Shown: positions 63,490 to 64,000 of the stretch, in pieces | Numbering within the stretch: position 1 is the first letter of the stretch | Layout: the number at the start of each line of letters is the position of its first letter | From: Arion vulgaris | Lineage: Eukaryota; Mollusca; Gastropoda; Stylommatophora; Arionidae | Direction: 5' to 3' | DNA length: 64,000 nt | Assembly: GCA_020796225.1 (NCBI GenBank) | Contig: CM036759.1 | Coordinates: 65,738,590 to 65,802,589, forward strand | Notes under the pieces: model-generated | Told to the model about the DNA's origin: nothing | What the model saw: only the letters and a program-made list of their open reading frames with translations | The model's database searches: none | Made by a program: the position numbers and the translations under genes

Positions 63490-63970
63490 GCTTTAACGCT
63501 TCCCCTGTGGGTTCTTAGAACTTTGTATTCACTTCTCACATTAGCTTAACGCTTCCCTGTGGGTTCTTAGAACTTTGTATTCACTTCTCACATTAGCTCT
63601 AGCGCTTCCCTTGTGGGTTCTTAGAACTTTGTATTCACTTCTCACATTAGCTCTAACGCTTCCCTTGTGGGTTCTTAGAACTTTGTATTCACTTCTCACA
63701 TTAGCTCTAGCGCTTCCCTTGTGGGTTCTTAGAACTTTGTATTCACTTCTCACATTAGCTCTAACGCTTCCCTTGTGGGTTCTTAGAACTTTGTATTCAC
63801 TTCTCACATTAGCTCTAACGCTTCCCTTGTGGGTTCTTAGAACTTTGTATTCACTTCTCACATTAGCTCTAGCGCTTCCCCTTGTGGGTTCTTGAATTTT
63901 GTATTCACTTCTCACATTAGCTCTAGCGCTTCCCTTGTGGGTTCTTAGAATTTTGTATTCACTTCTACAA
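63490..63970. repeat. 54-bp minisatellite, about nine copies
   Basis: The unit is AGCTCTAGCGCTTCCCTTGT plus GGGTTCTTAGAACTTTGTAT plus TCACTTCTCACATT. AGCG/AACG alternate. 18-residue frames result and are not genes. The array may continue beyond the window. Confidence 0.94.
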
Positions 63971-64000
63971 TACTATGACAATTATAGATAGAAACTATTG

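Overview
The window is eukaryotic, intron-rich and dominated by repeats. It has no bacterial-type operons, and coding capacity is close to nil apart from short exons and transposon remnants. The one host gene I can defend is a kinesin-like KIF26 motor-domain gene on the minus strand. Three exons (14272-14066, 10207-10114, 1306-1109) carry AG/GT splice borders and join in phase 0/0 and 1/2. Together they read through the first motor strand, the P-loop (GYSKLGKTYTM) and the [11 protein letters not shown] block. Further exons must lie outside the window on both sides, because nothing else recognisably KIF26 is visible. The lineage is a bilaterian invertebrate. A mollusc is my best guess from the RTE/I-type LINEs and tRNA-headed SINEs, but this is weak.

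Layout. 1-14.3 kb is the KIF26 exon/intron region, whose introns are filled with LINE and SINE debris and four sizeable minisatellites. 14.3-30 kb holds more LINE/SINE debris, 36-bp and 50-bp arrays, a 1.3-kb insertion flanked by a 10-bp duplication, and two small hAT-like elements. 29.7-36 kb is almost entirely a 24-bp array followed by a 56-bp satellite of about 85 copies. 36-47 kb alternates degraded LINE/SINE pieces with arrays of 20-74 bp units. 48-52.6 kb is three long arrays (27, 38 and 46 bp). 52.6-64 kb is LINE/SINE-rich, with an RNase H-bearing LINE end, a 40/44-bp array, a U2 snRNA-like fragment and a terminal 54-bp array.

The main observation is that many of the minisatellites are not anonymous. 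Their repeat units can be read as short segments of a recognisable parent lying at the array edge. One is the 3' end of a KIF26 exon together with its 5' splice site. Others are the RNase H GHAG motif or the C-terminal tail of LINEs, the A-box head or 3' body of a tRNA-derived SINE, and the 5' part of a (GAA)n-tailed SINE. I propose that this locus records repeated local tandem amplification seeded inside older inserts and, in one case, inside a host exon boundary.

SINE names used here (A, B, C, D, E, F, H, U) are labels for this window only. SINE-A ends in (GAA)n. SINE-B has a tRNA-like head and an (ATCA)n tail. C, D, E, F and H have other tRNA-like heads. U shares a body whose 58.4-kb copy begins with U2 snRNA-like sequence. 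Long open frames inside the arrays are artefacts of stop-free repeat units and are not called as genes.
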